Assembly (NCBI GenBank): GCA_029339195.1
Contig: JAPTJF010000183.1
Location: forward strand, 48,436 to 112,435
From: Micractinium sp. NFX-FRZ
Taxonomy: Eukaryota; Chlorophyta; Trebouxiophyceae; Chlorellales; Chlorellaceae
Direction of reading: 5' to 3'
DNA: 64,000 nt
Shown here: positions 1 through 11,410 of the stretch, one piece after another
How positions within the stretch are numbered: the first letter of the stretch is position 1
Layout: every line of letters starts with the position of its first letter
Notes under the pieces: model-generated
What the model was told of the DNA's origin: nothing
The model's input: only the letters and a program-made list of their open reading frames with translations
Database searches by the model: none
Position numbers and translations under genes: made by a program

Positions 1-127
1 AGAGCAGGGCAAGCTGCAGCACATGCGGATGGCAGGGGGCGGGGCGCAGCGGGACAAGTTGCCGCACACCATGCCCTGGGCCAAGCGAGACAGCAGGGCG
101 CAGGGGGCAGGCCAGCGGCGGCCCGGG

Positions 128-1780
128 TCAGCTTGCCTCCACATAAATAGCACGTGCTTCTGTGTTCATCCACTCCACCTGGCCCCACCACGCCTCCCAG
201 ATGTCGCCCGCCTCCAGCCCCTGCGCTCCGTCAGCCGCCAGGCTGGCGATGGCCCCAAAGGCGGCGGCATACCCCTGGCGGCAGAGGGAAGGGGAGCAGC
301 AGGGAAGGGGATGGGCAGCAGGAGGGTGGGGGCCAGAGGGCGGGTCCCAGAGGGGGCAGGGCTGCTGGCAGGCGGCAGGCAGAAAACAGCATGCGTGGCG
401 TCGCATGTGAGCAGCCTTGGCAGAGCATGATGGTCCACTGCGCCCCCCCCTCCCCCCCCGGCACACCGCCCGGACTGTGCTCGACCCTGCGCCTGCCCAC
501 TTGCTGCCCCACCCCACCTCCTCTCAGGAAAGACCCACCACCCTGCCCCACCCACCCACCTCCACACGTGCCCACTTGCTGCCCCACCCACACCTCCCTC
601 CTCCCCCACCCTGCCCCACCCCACCCACCCACCTCCACCATGTCCTTGTGCAGCTCCATGCGCCCCGCCTTCTTGCGCCCCCCCATGTCGTCCCGGCTGA
701 CCTTCTCCAGAGGCAGCAGCTGCAGGCTTGGGGTCCCCCTGCAGAAGCGCCGCTCCCCCTTGCCGCGCACCACCTGCGGGGGAGAGCAGCCAGCTGTGCT
801 CAGGCTGCGCCCGGCCCCTCGCCGCCGCCGCCACCACCACCGCCACCAGCCAGGAGCGGCACTTGTGTTGCCGGCAATGGATCAGGGTCAGTGGCAGGCC
901 CTTCAGACCCACCTGGTTGGCTGCCTGTCAGCCAGGCATCCATCCAAAAGGGCATATGATCTAAGAGCGCCAGAGCTGTGGTGTCCCAGTGCCGCCACCA
1001 CCCCCGCTCTACCCCGCCCACCTGGTTGGCTGCCTCGTTCCAGGGGTCCAAGGGGCCCCATGTCTCGCTGAACCAGCCGTTCAGGTCTGCCGCCTCCAGC
1101 GCACCCTCCACCCGGCTCCTGGGAAGCGAGGAAGATGAGCAGGGCAGGGCAGGGCAAGGCAGGGCAGGGGAAGTGTGTGTCAGCTTGGGCCAGCGGCAAG
1201 GCCTGTACACAGGGCAGGGCAGGATAGGGTAGGGCAGGGCAGGAGAGGGCAGGGAAGGGCAAGTGTGCGTCAGCTGGGGTCAGCAGCAAGGCCTGTACAC
1301 AGGGATCCGTGTGCAGGAAGCAACAGTGAAAGGGTGGACCTGCGAGCCCTGGTGTGCGCTGCACATCCCCAGTGCAGGGCCGCCCCCCATGTGGCTCACT
1401 GTTCGTTTCCTGCCGCCTCCGCCAGCGCGGCGGCCAGACGCGGCGACAGCCAGCCAGCCCTGCAGCTGCCGCAGGTGCAGGTCGACTTCTTCTGCAGTGT
1501 GCAGATCACATGCAGCATCTCAATTTTAATTTCAGTGCAACGTAGTTTCACGAATGTCAGTGGCAGCACTGCTGGTAATTGGCAAGCTGGGGGGCGGGCC
1601 GGCTCCCGGGCCCAAGTGCCGCTGGCGGTGGCGGTGGTGGCTTGCAGGGCGGGGTGTACTCGAGCGCCAGTCATGGCGAGGCCTATACCCCCGCTGGCGA
1701 CGCTCTCGGCTCACTTTACGCTGCTTGGCCGGCCGGGTTTGGCGGCCGGCCGCCCCGGAAGCGGCGCGCTTGGGCGGCAT
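128..1780 (-). CDS. Small basic protein with C-x-C-G-x-C / GWLSPR motif, function unknown
   Basis: Five exons on the minus strand: 1780-1715, 1491-1400, 1118-1022, 773-639, 274-128. They join in consistent phase to a 178-residue protein. The N-terminus is short, basic and Lys/Arg-rich (MPPKRAASG...), which suggests nuclear targeting. Exon 2 carries CTCGSCRAGWLSPR, a putative zinc-binding Cys cluster followed by a GWLSPR signature. The C-terminal half is Trp-rich (DIWEAWWGQVEWMN). I recall similar GWLSPR motifs near Cys clusters in algal and fungal proteins, some with ankyrin repeats, but assign no function. The start at 1780 was preferred over an in-frame ATG at 1518 because a consensus CTGCAG acceptor lies just before the Cys cluster and a GTGAGC donor follows the MPPKR exon. 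Intron 2 holds a 90-bp tandem repeat and intron 3 a copy of the exon 3 end. Which promoter drives the gene is not clear. Confidence 0.75.
1170..1315. repeat. 90-bp direct repeat inside an intron
   Basis: Two similar blocks start at about 1170 and 1260. Each contains AAGTGTG(T/C)GTCAGCT, then a GCAAGGCCTGTACACAGG stretch, with GCAGG-rich spacer. They lie wholly in intron 2 of the GWLSPR gene. Confidence 0.8.
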
Positions 1781-3167
1781 GCGGGTGTCGGCACGAGGCG
1801 CAGCTAATCGTGCGACAACAGCGTGTGACGGTTGCAAGTGACCCGGCAGAAGGATCAACAACTTGCACGTGGTACAAACGCCGCTGGCTACACGTTCCCC
1901 AGTGTGGCAGCTGCAGCATGAGCACAGCAGGCCGGCGTCACGGCTGCGCCCAGCGGGACTAGCAATCCTGTGCAGCCTGATTAGCGACATCCTGTTCGCG
2001 AGTTGCCTGCCCCCATCAAAGGGTCATACATCCCCAGCATCAAGGATTGCTGGACAGCACCACTGCCGGGATGGCACAGCTCCCTCTCCGCCCGCCCCCT
2101 CTTCTTCTCTACGTCAATGCACCGCCTGCAAGGTACTGCTGCACTCACAGTCACTTCCCTTACAGTATGTGGGCAGCTACAGCATGACAACGGCAACCGA
2201 GCGTAACTGATTTTGTTCCATCACGACAGCCTGCTGCCTGCCACGCTGCCACCGAGAGAGCCCCAGCTGCTCCCAACAGCCGTGCTGCCGCGTCGTGCGC
2301 CGCCGTGATGGCAGCTGCCTGGCAAAGCAGGGCCCGCCTCTTCCTTGAAAGGCGGCCCGGGTGCTGGGGCGCCCGCCCCTGGTATGGCCTGCAGGTTGAG
2401 CCACGGTGGGCCAGGGTCATTCGTGCAGCCAGGTGTGCTTGGAACGGCAGCATCGCACGCGCAGCAGCGGCGGTGGGTTGCACGACGGCAGGCAGGCAGG
2501 CCTGCTGGGTCTAGCCTGCCGGCGGCACAGTGAGATAGCAGCAGCTGCAGCAGCAGCAGCAGCGCCCCATTTGGTTTGAGGACACCGGTTGGGACCCTTC
2601 CGAATGCACTGTTTGGCAGATGCTGCCTTTGCATAGAGCTGCGGTGGCGCGCTGCACGCGCTGCTTGATTGCAGGCTGGGGACGTTCGTGCGTGCTGACT
2701 TTACAGAAGTGGGCCTGCAACAGGCATCGCTGCCATGCCATGGCCCTGCCTCTCAGGTCTGGAAGCAGAGCGCGCCCCAGCACTAAATATACGTAGGATC
2801 GGGGGCCCAACCTTGCCGCCGCCCTTCGAAGGATTCTGGCTGTGGCTGCGGCCGTCGGCCGGGCCGCCCATGCGCCTGCAGGCACCGTTTTTGCAAATGT
2901 GTGAAGTGCTTCCAAACAATGAGTGCCAAAGCAACAGTTGGCGGCGGCAAGTGGCGGCAAATGGCGGAGTTGGCGGCAGCGTGGCCCGCCCGTCTCCTAA
3001 GCGAGCATGCATCCGAAGCGCTTTTTCGGCGTTTGGATTGCTGGAGTATGTTATCGCAATCAAAAGGACAAGCCCAGCAGGCCCGCTTGTTCGCGACCGC
3101 TGTCATCTGCGTTCCGGATGCGGCGCACCTGACATTGCTTCGGCTCCCGCTATTTAAATAACAATCA
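1781..3167. promoter_or_regulatory. Divergent intergenic region between the GWLSPR gene (-) and a secreted-protein gene (+)
   Basis: About 1.4 kb with no convincing exon on either strand; open frames here are short and lack splice-consistent continuation. It ends with an AT-rich TATTTAAATA box at 3151-3160, only 8 bases before the plus-strand ATG at 3168. Presumed bidirectional promoter region. Confidence 0.5.
3151..3160 (+). promoter_or_regulatory. TATA-like box
   Basis: TATTTAAATA lies immediately upstream of the ATG at 3168. It is the most obvious AT-rich element in a GC-rich region. Its closeness to the ATG implies either a very short leader or a translation start further downstream. Confidence 0.4.
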
Positions 3168-4598
3168 ATGAAGCTTGCGGCAGCCCTACTCTTCCTGCTG
3201 GCCGCTTGGGCCAGCACGGTGGAGGCCTTTACTCTGGCCCGGGCTCCACGCGTGGTGGACAGCGTCTGCGCTGGACGCAGCTGGGACTACCGGTAAATTC
3301 AGCGCGGCCGGTATTAATGTGGCCGGCGGGCGGGTGCGGGCGAGCCAAGTTGGGGGGTGCAAGAGCGGGCGGGCTTGCACACTAGCGGGAGCGGTGAGCG
3401 TATGCAACCGGTCCATGCATGTGCAATGTCCCCCATGCTCCGCTGACGCGCCCATCACTCTCATCCCAACTGTAGGTACCGTGTGGTGCGTAACCGGTGA
3501 GTGAAACTGAGAGGGTGCAAATCCTGCAGCACATCATGCAGCCACTGGCTGCACGCCTGGCAGCTGCCACGAGCTGCCTGATCAACAGCGGCCGCTGCTG
3601 CTGCCGCCGCCTCCTGTCCTCTGACCTCTCTCCCCAGCCCGCTCAAGCCTGACCCATCCTCTTCCCTGCCACTTAATTTCCAGCTACCGCGATGTGGTGC
3701 GTCGCAACTTTGCGCAAGAGGCGTTCATCATTACCGTGAAGGCAATCCGTGCTCAGGCCGTGACGAGCGGCGTGCTGCCGCGCGGCACCCGCATCGCCGG
3801 CTACCGCGCCATCAAGGGGTGCTACCATGTGAGCCTGGTAGCCTCCACCCAAAGTTCTTCTTGGCGCGCTGCTCGGCTCCTCGTGCTCTGCATTCCAAAC
3901 ATGCTCCTTACATGCTCCTTACGGTGTTGGCACGTGCCGCAGGCTAGCCAAGCTAGCATCTGCCATCGTGCCTGCCCTGCCTGCCTCTCACTGCTTTGCC
4001 TGAACACATGCCCCCGCGTCCCTCTCACCTTGCCTGCCTGCATGCAGAGCATCCGCCCCGGTCGGCGCGGCGCCCAAATCAAGGGGATGTACGAGTTTTA
4101 TTACATGGTCCGCTGGAGGCTGCCGGTGAGGTGCCCAGCAGCCGGCAGTAATTTGCAGCCGCCTGCGCTGCTGTGCTTGATGGTGCCCCATGCGCCCCCG
4201 CCTGCCGCAGGGGCGGCCCCGGCTGCTGCTTGCATGCAATGTGCCAGTGGCATTGCACCAAGGCACTGCACCGTGGGTGCAAGGACGCTATCAAGTGACA
4301 TTGAGCCTTGTACAGCTTGCGGGACGAGGGCGAGTGACTCGACATTGTCACGTCACGTGCATGCAGGCAGGCGGACCCCGCCAGCCTGGTGGGTGGCGTC
4401 CCAGCAGGCTGCACACACACATGCCATCGGGCAGTGCCCCATCCCTCAACCCCTCTGCCTCACCGCTGACCTCCCATCCCACCCAGTCCCCACCCGGGCC
4501 TGCAGACCGGCGTACTGGTCTGGAACAGCGTGGTCGTGACATCGGTCAACCGGCGCCGCCACCCGCATGCCCTTGTCATCAACGCGTGGATGTGGTAG
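3168..4598 (+). CDS. Small secreted protein, family not recognised
   Basis: Five exons: 3168-3292, 3476-3496 (a 21-base micro-exon), 3684-3828, 4048-4130 and 4487-4598, giving 161 residues with all phases closing. The N-terminus MKLAAALLFLLAAWASTVEA is a clear cleavable signal peptide, so the protein should enter the secretory pathway. The mature part is basic and rich in Tyr, Arg and Trp, with segments such as AFIITVKAIRAQ, GYRAIKGCY and MYEFYYMVRWRLP, and it ends NAWMW. The alternating hydrophobic pattern suggests a small beta-sandwich. A netrin-like (NTR/TIMP) fold is a possibility I cannot support further. It is convergent with another small secreted-protein gene at 6169-7307, but the two proteins are not visibly homologous. 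Confidence 0.8.
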
Positions 4599-6168
4599 CC
4601 CAATGTGGCCCGCCTCACCAAAACACCTTGGCAGCATGGCAGCCCTGGCTGCAGCACCTGCCTGCACCTGCAGGCTGCAACAGGTGTGGACGTGAGGGGA
4701 CACGCGCCAGGTGCATCATGGCCAGCCTGCAGCTGTGGCTGTAGCAGCAGGGGCCAGCAGCCAGGGTGCGGTGACAGGAGACGGCACGCACACCTGGCGG
4801 CTGCTGCTCCGCCTGCAGCCTTGGTATCCCAGCTGCAGCTGCAGCCATCCACAAGCTCGAAACCCAACAAAACATTTTGCCTGGCACCGCGGCCAGTGCG
4901 TGTTGCTACCCCGGCCCGCTGCTGGCTGCCAGAACACAACACGCCCCTCATGACAGCCAAGCTGCCCCCCGTTTCTAAGCCCCGCGCATGTATTCCCCAC
5001 TCCCCTCATCCGCATGTGTGTGTTCCCTCATCCCAGTTCGTGATTACACCCAGTTTTGCCGCCTCAGCCCTTTGACACTGACACCCTCCCCCCTGCGCAC
5101 TCCTCAAACACCCCACCTTCACCCAACATGCACAGCTTGCATCGCGCCTGCCCTTACCAAACAGCGCACAATGCCCCATGCCCTGCCACTCGCCTCCCCA
5201 TGCCGCTTCCAGTCGGCCCTCCACGCCACCCTTGAAGACGTTTCTCCCTGAACGATTGCCCAGCCGTTTGCCTTGACTGGCAGCACTGCACGCGGTCTGC
5301 GCGCCGGCCTGCATCAGGCAGGCTGCCTGCCCGGTCCCCTCGTGTGGCTGGCACTGCTGGCACTGCAGCCCCCATTGCAACCTACCCTGCCCTACCCTGC
5401 GGCCCTGCAGCCGCACACTGCTTGTAGCATGTGATTCTGCTGTTAGCATCTGAGCCTGGCTGGGCAGTGCGGGTGCACCACTGGTTTGTGGGGCGTGGGG
5501 CATGGGTGCATGCCGCCGTGGCCTGTTGCACGCAACGCGTGCGCCCGGAACATGTGTGTGCCAAGCTCTGCCTGGCTGGTGCAGCTGGAAGCACTCTAGT
5601 GCATCTGCAGCTCAGCTTGCACCCCTCTTGGTGCGGTGCTGCCCACAGCCTGCTTCGGCGCGCCCGGGTGCAGCTCTGCCAGGTGGTGCCAGCAGCAGTC
5701 AGGCGATGGGTCACAGTCACAGGGTTCGGTATTACAAGGGAGCTTGCGCTTGCAGAGGCAGAGGCACGCACGGAGGGTAAGGTCTAGATTGATCTGGATG
5801 CAAGGGGATGGGGTTCAAACACTGGGGCCCAAACGCAGTCTTACTCTGGAGCGTCGCCTTAGCAGACACCACATGAAGGTCGAAAGCAGGGCAGGGGAAC
5901 GCTAGGGTCGTGGAGAGGGGCAGGCACGTGGCTGGGGCGCTGCTCCTGCCGCTGCATGCCCCACCAGCTTCATGGAAGCGGGCAGATGCATCAGCTGGCG
6001 TGCCCCTGCCTGCCCCAGCAGCGCAAGCGCCTTCTGTGGGGCAGGCGGAGGCGGCATGCAGCGCAGCTGTGACCGACGGCAGCCAAGCGTGCCGGCAAGC
6101 TGTGGAGCGGCAGCGAGCGGTGGGCGCCAGCTCCGCTGCCGCCGCTGGTGCCGGTGTTGTTTGCCAGG
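4599..6168. other. Convergent intergenic region between two secreted-protein genes
   Basis: No supported exon on either strand. It contains the presumed 3' UTRs. A minus-strand TGTAA signal (TTACA at 5732-5736) is about 430 nt past the stop of the minus gene. A second TTACA is at 5044-5048. No plus-strand TGTAA was found. Confidence 0.5.
5732..5736 (-). terminator. Putative poly(A) signal TGTAA
   Basis: TTACA on the plus strand reads TGTAA, the usual green-algal polyadenylation signal, about 430 nt downstream of the stop at 6169. Confidence 0.4.
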
Positions 6169-7307
6169 TCAGCAAAAGCGCAGGGTGGAGGTGGCCTCGG
6201 GGTCGTAGCGGCGGTTGCCAATAAAGTAGTAGTAGTTCTGCGTGGGTGGAGAGGGGAGGGGAGGGGAGGGAGGGGCAGGGTGAGGTGTGGCCAGAGACGT
6301 TGGTCCAGGTGGGCTGGCGGCGGCAGGTGCGCTGGCAGGCCGGGAGGGAAGCGTGAAGGTACGAGGGCCAGATCATGGGCCAACTGTTTCAGAGGGGTGT
6401 CAGGCTGCACTGCCCGGCGCTCCCGGGCCCATCCCACTCACCCAGTGCTGGTTGAAGACCAGAGCCCGGTTCCTCCCCAGGTTGGCGGTGGCAGAAGTAA
6501 CCCTGGCAGTTGAGCTGTACCACCTGCACCAAAGTGGTGTGGTGTGGTGTGGTGTGGTGTGGGGCACAAGGCGGCTGGGCACATCGGAGGGGATGGCAGC
6601 ACAGGCTCCTCAGGCACTGAGTGCATGCGCAGGCGAGCACCACAGGGCTGCACCAAAATGCTGCATGGCGGCAGGCAGGTGTTGAGGACTAAGGGCGCGC
6701 GGGAATGAGCTGTCAGCCGCTGACCCGCCTGCCGCCACTGCCACTGCTCGCCCAGCAACGCTGCCTGGCACCTGGCTGTCATCACGCGGCAGCCAGCCAA
6801 CCAGCCTGCCTGTGCCTGTCTGTCCGTCATGCTTACCTGTAGTTGAACTTGCACCCGGTGGAGCAGTAGCAATTGATCGTGATGCGAATGGTCCGGTTGG
6901 ACTTGGACACGACGCGGCTGGGCTTCAGGCCGGTTTCGGCTGCGCTCAAGGCAGGCGCAGGGGTAGAAGGCACCCGAACTGCATCGCCATTCTCCCTGCG
7001 GCGGGAGGGTGGGCGGGGCAGGGGCAGGGGATGGTGGGGCGGGGCCCGCTCAAGCGCAAGCGTGTGCGTGGGGTATCAGGATGGGGTTGCAGTGGAGCGT
7101 TGGTGTGCAAGCGCTACCGTGGCGCTGCTTGGAGCAGGCGTGCACACTTTTCTGGTACAAGGTGGGTGCGCCTGGCACGGCACAGGCGGCGGGCACCTAC
7201 CCAGCTGGCTTTGCCTCGACAATAATGACGGACTCGCCAGCGGGCCTGGCCAGGGCGGCGCCACAGAGGAGGCAGAGCGCCAGGAGCAGCGCTGTCCGGG
7301 ATGCCAT
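6169..7307 (-). CDS. Small secreted Cys/Tyr-rich protein, family not recognised
   Basis: Four exons on the minus strand: 7307-7201, 6995-6837, 6523-6442, 6237-6169, giving 138 residues. The first residues MASRTALLLALCLLCGAALA form a signal peptide. After a Ser/Thr/Pro-rich linker the mature domain contains NRTIRITINCYCSTGCKFNY (including an N-x-T glycosylation site), then a Trp/Tyr-rich strand and a C-terminal Cys as the last residue. The small beta-rich, Cys-containing C-terminus suggests an extracellular or cell-wall protein. Introns carry simple repeats near their acceptors: a (GGTGT)n run at about 6534-6562 and a G4AG run at about 6248-6276 on the plus strand. Head to head with the F-box/LRR gene at 7870. 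Confidence 0.8.
6534..6562. repeat. (GGTGT)n pentanucleotide repeat
   Basis: About six units lie just upstream, in transcript sense, of the acceptor of exon 3 of the minus-strand secreted-protein gene, where the complement serves as a pyrimidine-rich tract. Confidence 0.8.
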
Positions 7308-7869
7308 GGTGCCTTGGGAGCAAGGCCTGCAGGGGGTGTTGGGATGGCAGCATGGCGGGGAGGGTGAGGATAACAGGATCGCCACTCTGGGCCCCGGGCC
7401 TCCGGGAGGCACTTGTGCCACCACCGCGCGCGCTTCTGCCTGGCCCAGGGCAGCGGGAGCACAGCGTAGCCCGATGAGGGCCATCCTCCGGACAGCTCGG
7501 GGTCCCCAATGGGCCCGGCCAATCCTGCGACCATTCAAACGGCCACACAGCCGGCCGACCGGCCAAAGATGGTGATCGTAGCAATGTTGGTGCCTACCTG
7601 GTGTTGACTTGGTTCCCGCTCTCAAATTGGAATTGAACGGGTGAAGAGGAATGGTAAGGCAGGCGCCGCGTAGCGCGAGAGGGGTTATGTAGGCCCGCAA
7701 GCTCTCGCCACTTCCCTGCAGCTTCCGTATCGCCAATAACCTCCGCGTTGGGCACTGGCGTAGGTCCACAGCACTGCCAGTGAGTGATCACGTTCGGGTC
7801 AGCGGCCTCTGTACTCTGCACGACAGTGAGCTGTGCGCAAGTCGCCAGGGCCCCGTCCAGCCAAGCCAA
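7308..7869. promoter_or_regulatory. Divergent promoter region, secreted protein (-) / F-box LRR (+)
   Basis: 562 bp between two start codons in opposite directions. No coding exon or clear TATA box was recognised. By position it should hold both promoters. Confidence 0.5.
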
Positions 7870-10338
7870 ATGGCGCAATCGCAGACTGGCGCCTGTATCA
7901 ACGACCTGCCAAGAGATGTGCTTGGCATGGTGCTCGCGGCGGTGGGTCGGCACCACGGGTAAGCGGCGTGTGTCTCTCGGGGCGGCGGCGGCGGCTGCGG
8001 GCTGGCGGCGGGTCCACCAGGTGCCGATCCGAAGAGGCCCGCAAGCCCGCACCTCGGGGCATGCCTGTTGTTTTGCCTAGCTATCTATCGTGAGGGGTTG
8101 CACTGGTGCTGCAACAATGTGTTCCTGGCTCTGCAGGCAACACAAGCCTGCCATGCAACAGGCACACACAAGTGACCCATGCGCCATTCTTGCCCACTTG
8201 CTGCCGCTCGTGCGCAGGCATGCAATCGTCAGCGTGTGCCGCCGCTGGCGGGAGGTGTATGACCGGTGGAGCTTCTTCCAGCTGCCTCAATATACGTCGT
8301 CTGGCGAGCAGGATGTAGAAGCCAGCCTGGAACAGCTGGGTCGCGTGGGCCACCTGGTTGAAGCTTTTGCCATTTCCATCGAGGGTTTCTACTATGAAGT
8401 GGAAGAGGCAGAGCAGCGGCGGGCAGAGCGGCAGGCGCCACTCGCGCATTATGAGCACCGCCGGCTGCCGCTAGCGCAGCTGGAGGGGAAGGTGTGCGGC
8501 GCCCTGGCGCTGCTGCACCCGCCTGCCCTCGAGCAGCTGCGCCTGCTGGATGTTTCCAGCCTGCCAGAGGCTGCGGCGGCCACGCTGGCCCGCCTCACCC
8601 GCGTCACCCAGCTGGAGCTGACAGGCTGCATGCGGCCGTGGTACACCCGCTGGCTTCGGGAGCACCGGGGGCAGGGCCCGCCGCCGCTGCCCGCGCTGGG
8701 GCCAGCCGTGGCCAGCCTGCCGGCGCTGCGCCACATCAGCGGCAACGAGCTGCCCAGTGAATGGGCCAACGAGCTGCTGGCAGCCGCGTGCCACCTGCGC
8801 TGCCTCACCCACCTGGACCTGCACGTATACGACCTGAGGGTGGAGCCAGTCCGAGCCCTCACTCAGCTCACCACCCTGCACACCCTCCAGCTCAGCTGCT
8901 ACGGCTGCGGCACGGAGCAGCCTGGCGGCGACCCGGCCGCGGCAGGGCTGCCCGCCCCGGCAGACTTTCGTGACCTGCAGAGCTTTTCGTACCTGGTGTA
9001 CTCCTCGGAGCCGTACTACACCAACGAGCCTCCGGACCTCACGCTTCAGGTGACTGCTGCACTCCCTCGCCAGCGCTGCTTGTCTATTGAGCTTTCCTTG
9101 TGCACGCGCCGCTGCCGCTGGTGCCTGTACGTCTCCTGCCTGTGCGGCCGGCCTGCCCAGCGCAGGAGGGGGGGCAGAGTGCGGTGGCAGCGCAGTTGAA
9201 GGCCCGCAGCACACGCCGGCTGGCAGCCTCGCTCCTAGCGCTAGGAGCTAGCTGCCATGTTTGTTTGTCCCCGTTGCCTCCTTGGCACGCACGGCACGGC
9301 TCCTAATCGTCATGCACGATGCTGGCCCTCCTCCACTCCTTGCTACACAGGTGGCTGGCATCACGCTGCAGAGCTGCAAGTACGAGCCGGGCAGCGGCAC
9401 CCTGGAGCTCAGCGGCGTGAAGGGCGCAGCCCCGCTGCGACCGCTGCTGGAATGCATGCTGCCACCTGGCACCAACTCGCTGGCAACGCTCGAGCTGTAC
9501 TCCTGCCACGTGGCATGCCCGCCGGGCTGCAGCGCTGCCCCCATGGGCCAGCTGGCCTCGCTGAGGACGCTGCGGCTGATCGACTGCACATGCCCTGAGG
9601 GTGGCATGCCCGCCGTGCTCGAGGCGCTGCTGCAGCAGGCTCCTGTGCTGGAAGATCTCTACTACCACTGCCCCAGAGGCACGCAAGGCGACCCCCCAAA
9701 CATGGTCCCAGCGTGCCTGGCTGGCTGCACCGGCCTCACCTCGCTCTCGCTGGGCAGCGTTCCGGAGCTGGCGCCGGGGCGGTACTTAGAAGGTGGGCTG
9801 CCATGCGTGCTGTGGTCATGCTTTGGTGAAGGGAAGGGGGCGGGCACTTGGCAACGGCCATCTTATGCAAATGCAAATGCAAATGGGTGGGCACTCGTGT
9901 GGCGGGCAGGCAGGTGCTCACAAGGGCAAGCAAGGTGGTTGGGCATGGCTGTTGACGCCATCCCAGGGGGCTGCATTCAAGCAAGTGCAAGCGCAGCTGT
10001 GCACCCCGCCCCACCCCGCAGGCCTGCGCTCACTTTACCTCAGTGAGTGTGGCATCCGGCGCCTGCCTCCAGCATTGGCCTTGGCCACCGCACTCACCAG
10101 CTTACGCCTTGCTTACAACTCCGACCTGGTCCTGACGATTGACGACATCAATGCCACCCTGGCCCGCCTGCCGCTCCTGCGCTCACTACGCCTGAAGGGC
10201 ATTCGGCCGCTGCGCCCCGACGTCGCGCTGTGCCTGTTGGACAGCTTGCCGGCCGCAACTGACGTGGAGCTGTCGGAAGCATCAGAGGTGGACTCCTCGG
10301 AGGAGGCGGGCTGCTGCCCCAGCTGCGTCGTGCAGTAA
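7870..10338 (+). CDS. F-box / leucine-rich-repeat protein
   Basis: Four exons: 7870-7958, 8218-9049, 9351-9792, 10022-10338, giving 559 residues. Exons 1 and 2 join to form an F-box-like segment: LPRDVLGMVLAAV near residues 13-25, then VSVCRRWREVYDRW near 35-48. This is the pattern that docks SKP1 in SCF ubiquitin ligases. The rest is LRR-type, with many LxxLxxLxL units (e.g. LTSLRLAYNSDLVL, LPLLRSLRLKGIR) and Cys/Asn positions typical of F-box LRR proteins. The C-terminus is acidic and then Cys-containing (CCPSCVVQ). Likely role: substrate receptor of a cullin-RING ligase; substrate unknown. The exon junctions match in phase (2, 0, 1). A second F-box gene lies at 60610. Confidence 0.88.
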
Positions 10339-11351
10339 ATGTGCACCAGAATACGATGTCTACTTTCATTCGTATTTCTTACATGTGGCACCAACCTGGC
10401 ATGTCTTTCCCATTCATCACGCACGTGCAAGCCTTTGCTTGCAAGTATTATGCCCATCTCAAGTTTGGTCAGCCTGTGATCATCTTGCAAACTGCCCGCG
10501 TGGGGCTTTTCTACCAATGATGGCACCGCCCTGTAGCCTGGTATGCAGTAATGACATTTTCGACGCACAGCAGATGTAGTTGGCGTAGAATGGAAGAAGG
10601 GTGCAGGGGTCGGGGCAGGAAGCGCTGGCGCGGGCACTTGGGCAGGCAGGCGCCTGTGGCAAGCTTGGTGCCAGTGGTGTTGGTGGTGCTCCTGGCTGGC
10701 AGCTCAAAGGTCCCTTCCATGCAGTCTGGGGTGGTGCTTCCCCTGAAATAAGGCCCACGAGACAATATGTGGGCATGGCAATGCCTCCAACACAACATGC
10801 GTGTGCAGAGGATGAAGCCTGCAGCCCCAGAGCAGGCAGGCGGCAGCAGGCGGCTCCGGCCGCTTCGCCGCCACGTCAGCATCCAATCGTCCCTGGAGCA
10901 AGGTGCCCTCCCGCATCATCCCCCTGCTCCGCTGATGAAAAAGAAAAGGAGACTCTCGTGTGGTCATCTGACCTCTGGAGGTTGTCGCTCTGAGCTCTGA
11001 CACGCTGACTCGGTGATAAAGTCCCGTGCCCCGAAGGCTCCATACGCTCCTGATTGGGTGTGTAGACTTGAAAACGCCGCCTTGGAGTAAACACCTGTCG
11101 CTGGCGGCGCCCCCGGCACCCTCGACCTCGTCTGCGGCAACCCAGGTGCGCTGAGAGCGGCTCAAACGGCCTTACAGACTGCAGGCTGGAAGCGGAACGG
11201 CGCCGAAACCGCGCGAAGGGACGTAGGTCCCCACCTCTGGCTGGAAACCGGCGGGCGGCCGCGGCGGGCGGCTGTGCTTCTGTGCGCTTTTGGCTGTCTG
11301 CAAGCAGGCCCCGTTTGCTCCTGCAGGCCACAGCTTACCATCGTCAACAAT
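10339..11351. promoter_or_regulatory. Intergenic region and probable promoter/5' UTR of the Raf-like kinase
   Basis: 1.0 kb with no supported exon. A good acceptor-like CTCCTGCAG sits about 20 bases before the kinase ATG at 11352, so a 5' UTR intron or an upstream exon is possible. No TGTAA for the F-box/LRR gene was found. Confidence 0.4.
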
Positions 11352-11377
11352 ATGGACCCAGCTCTCGCAGCTCAACT

Positions 11378-11410
<33 letters not shown>

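Noticed and set aside
154..1071. 305-codon plus-strand open frame at the left edge
   Set aside because: It is antisense to the spliced minus gene, Pro/Cys-rich from C-rich intron sequence, with no splice or family support.
3168..7307. The two small secreted-protein genes as paralogues
   Set aside because: Beyond signal peptides and aromatic richness, no shared motif or intron phase pattern could be aligned.
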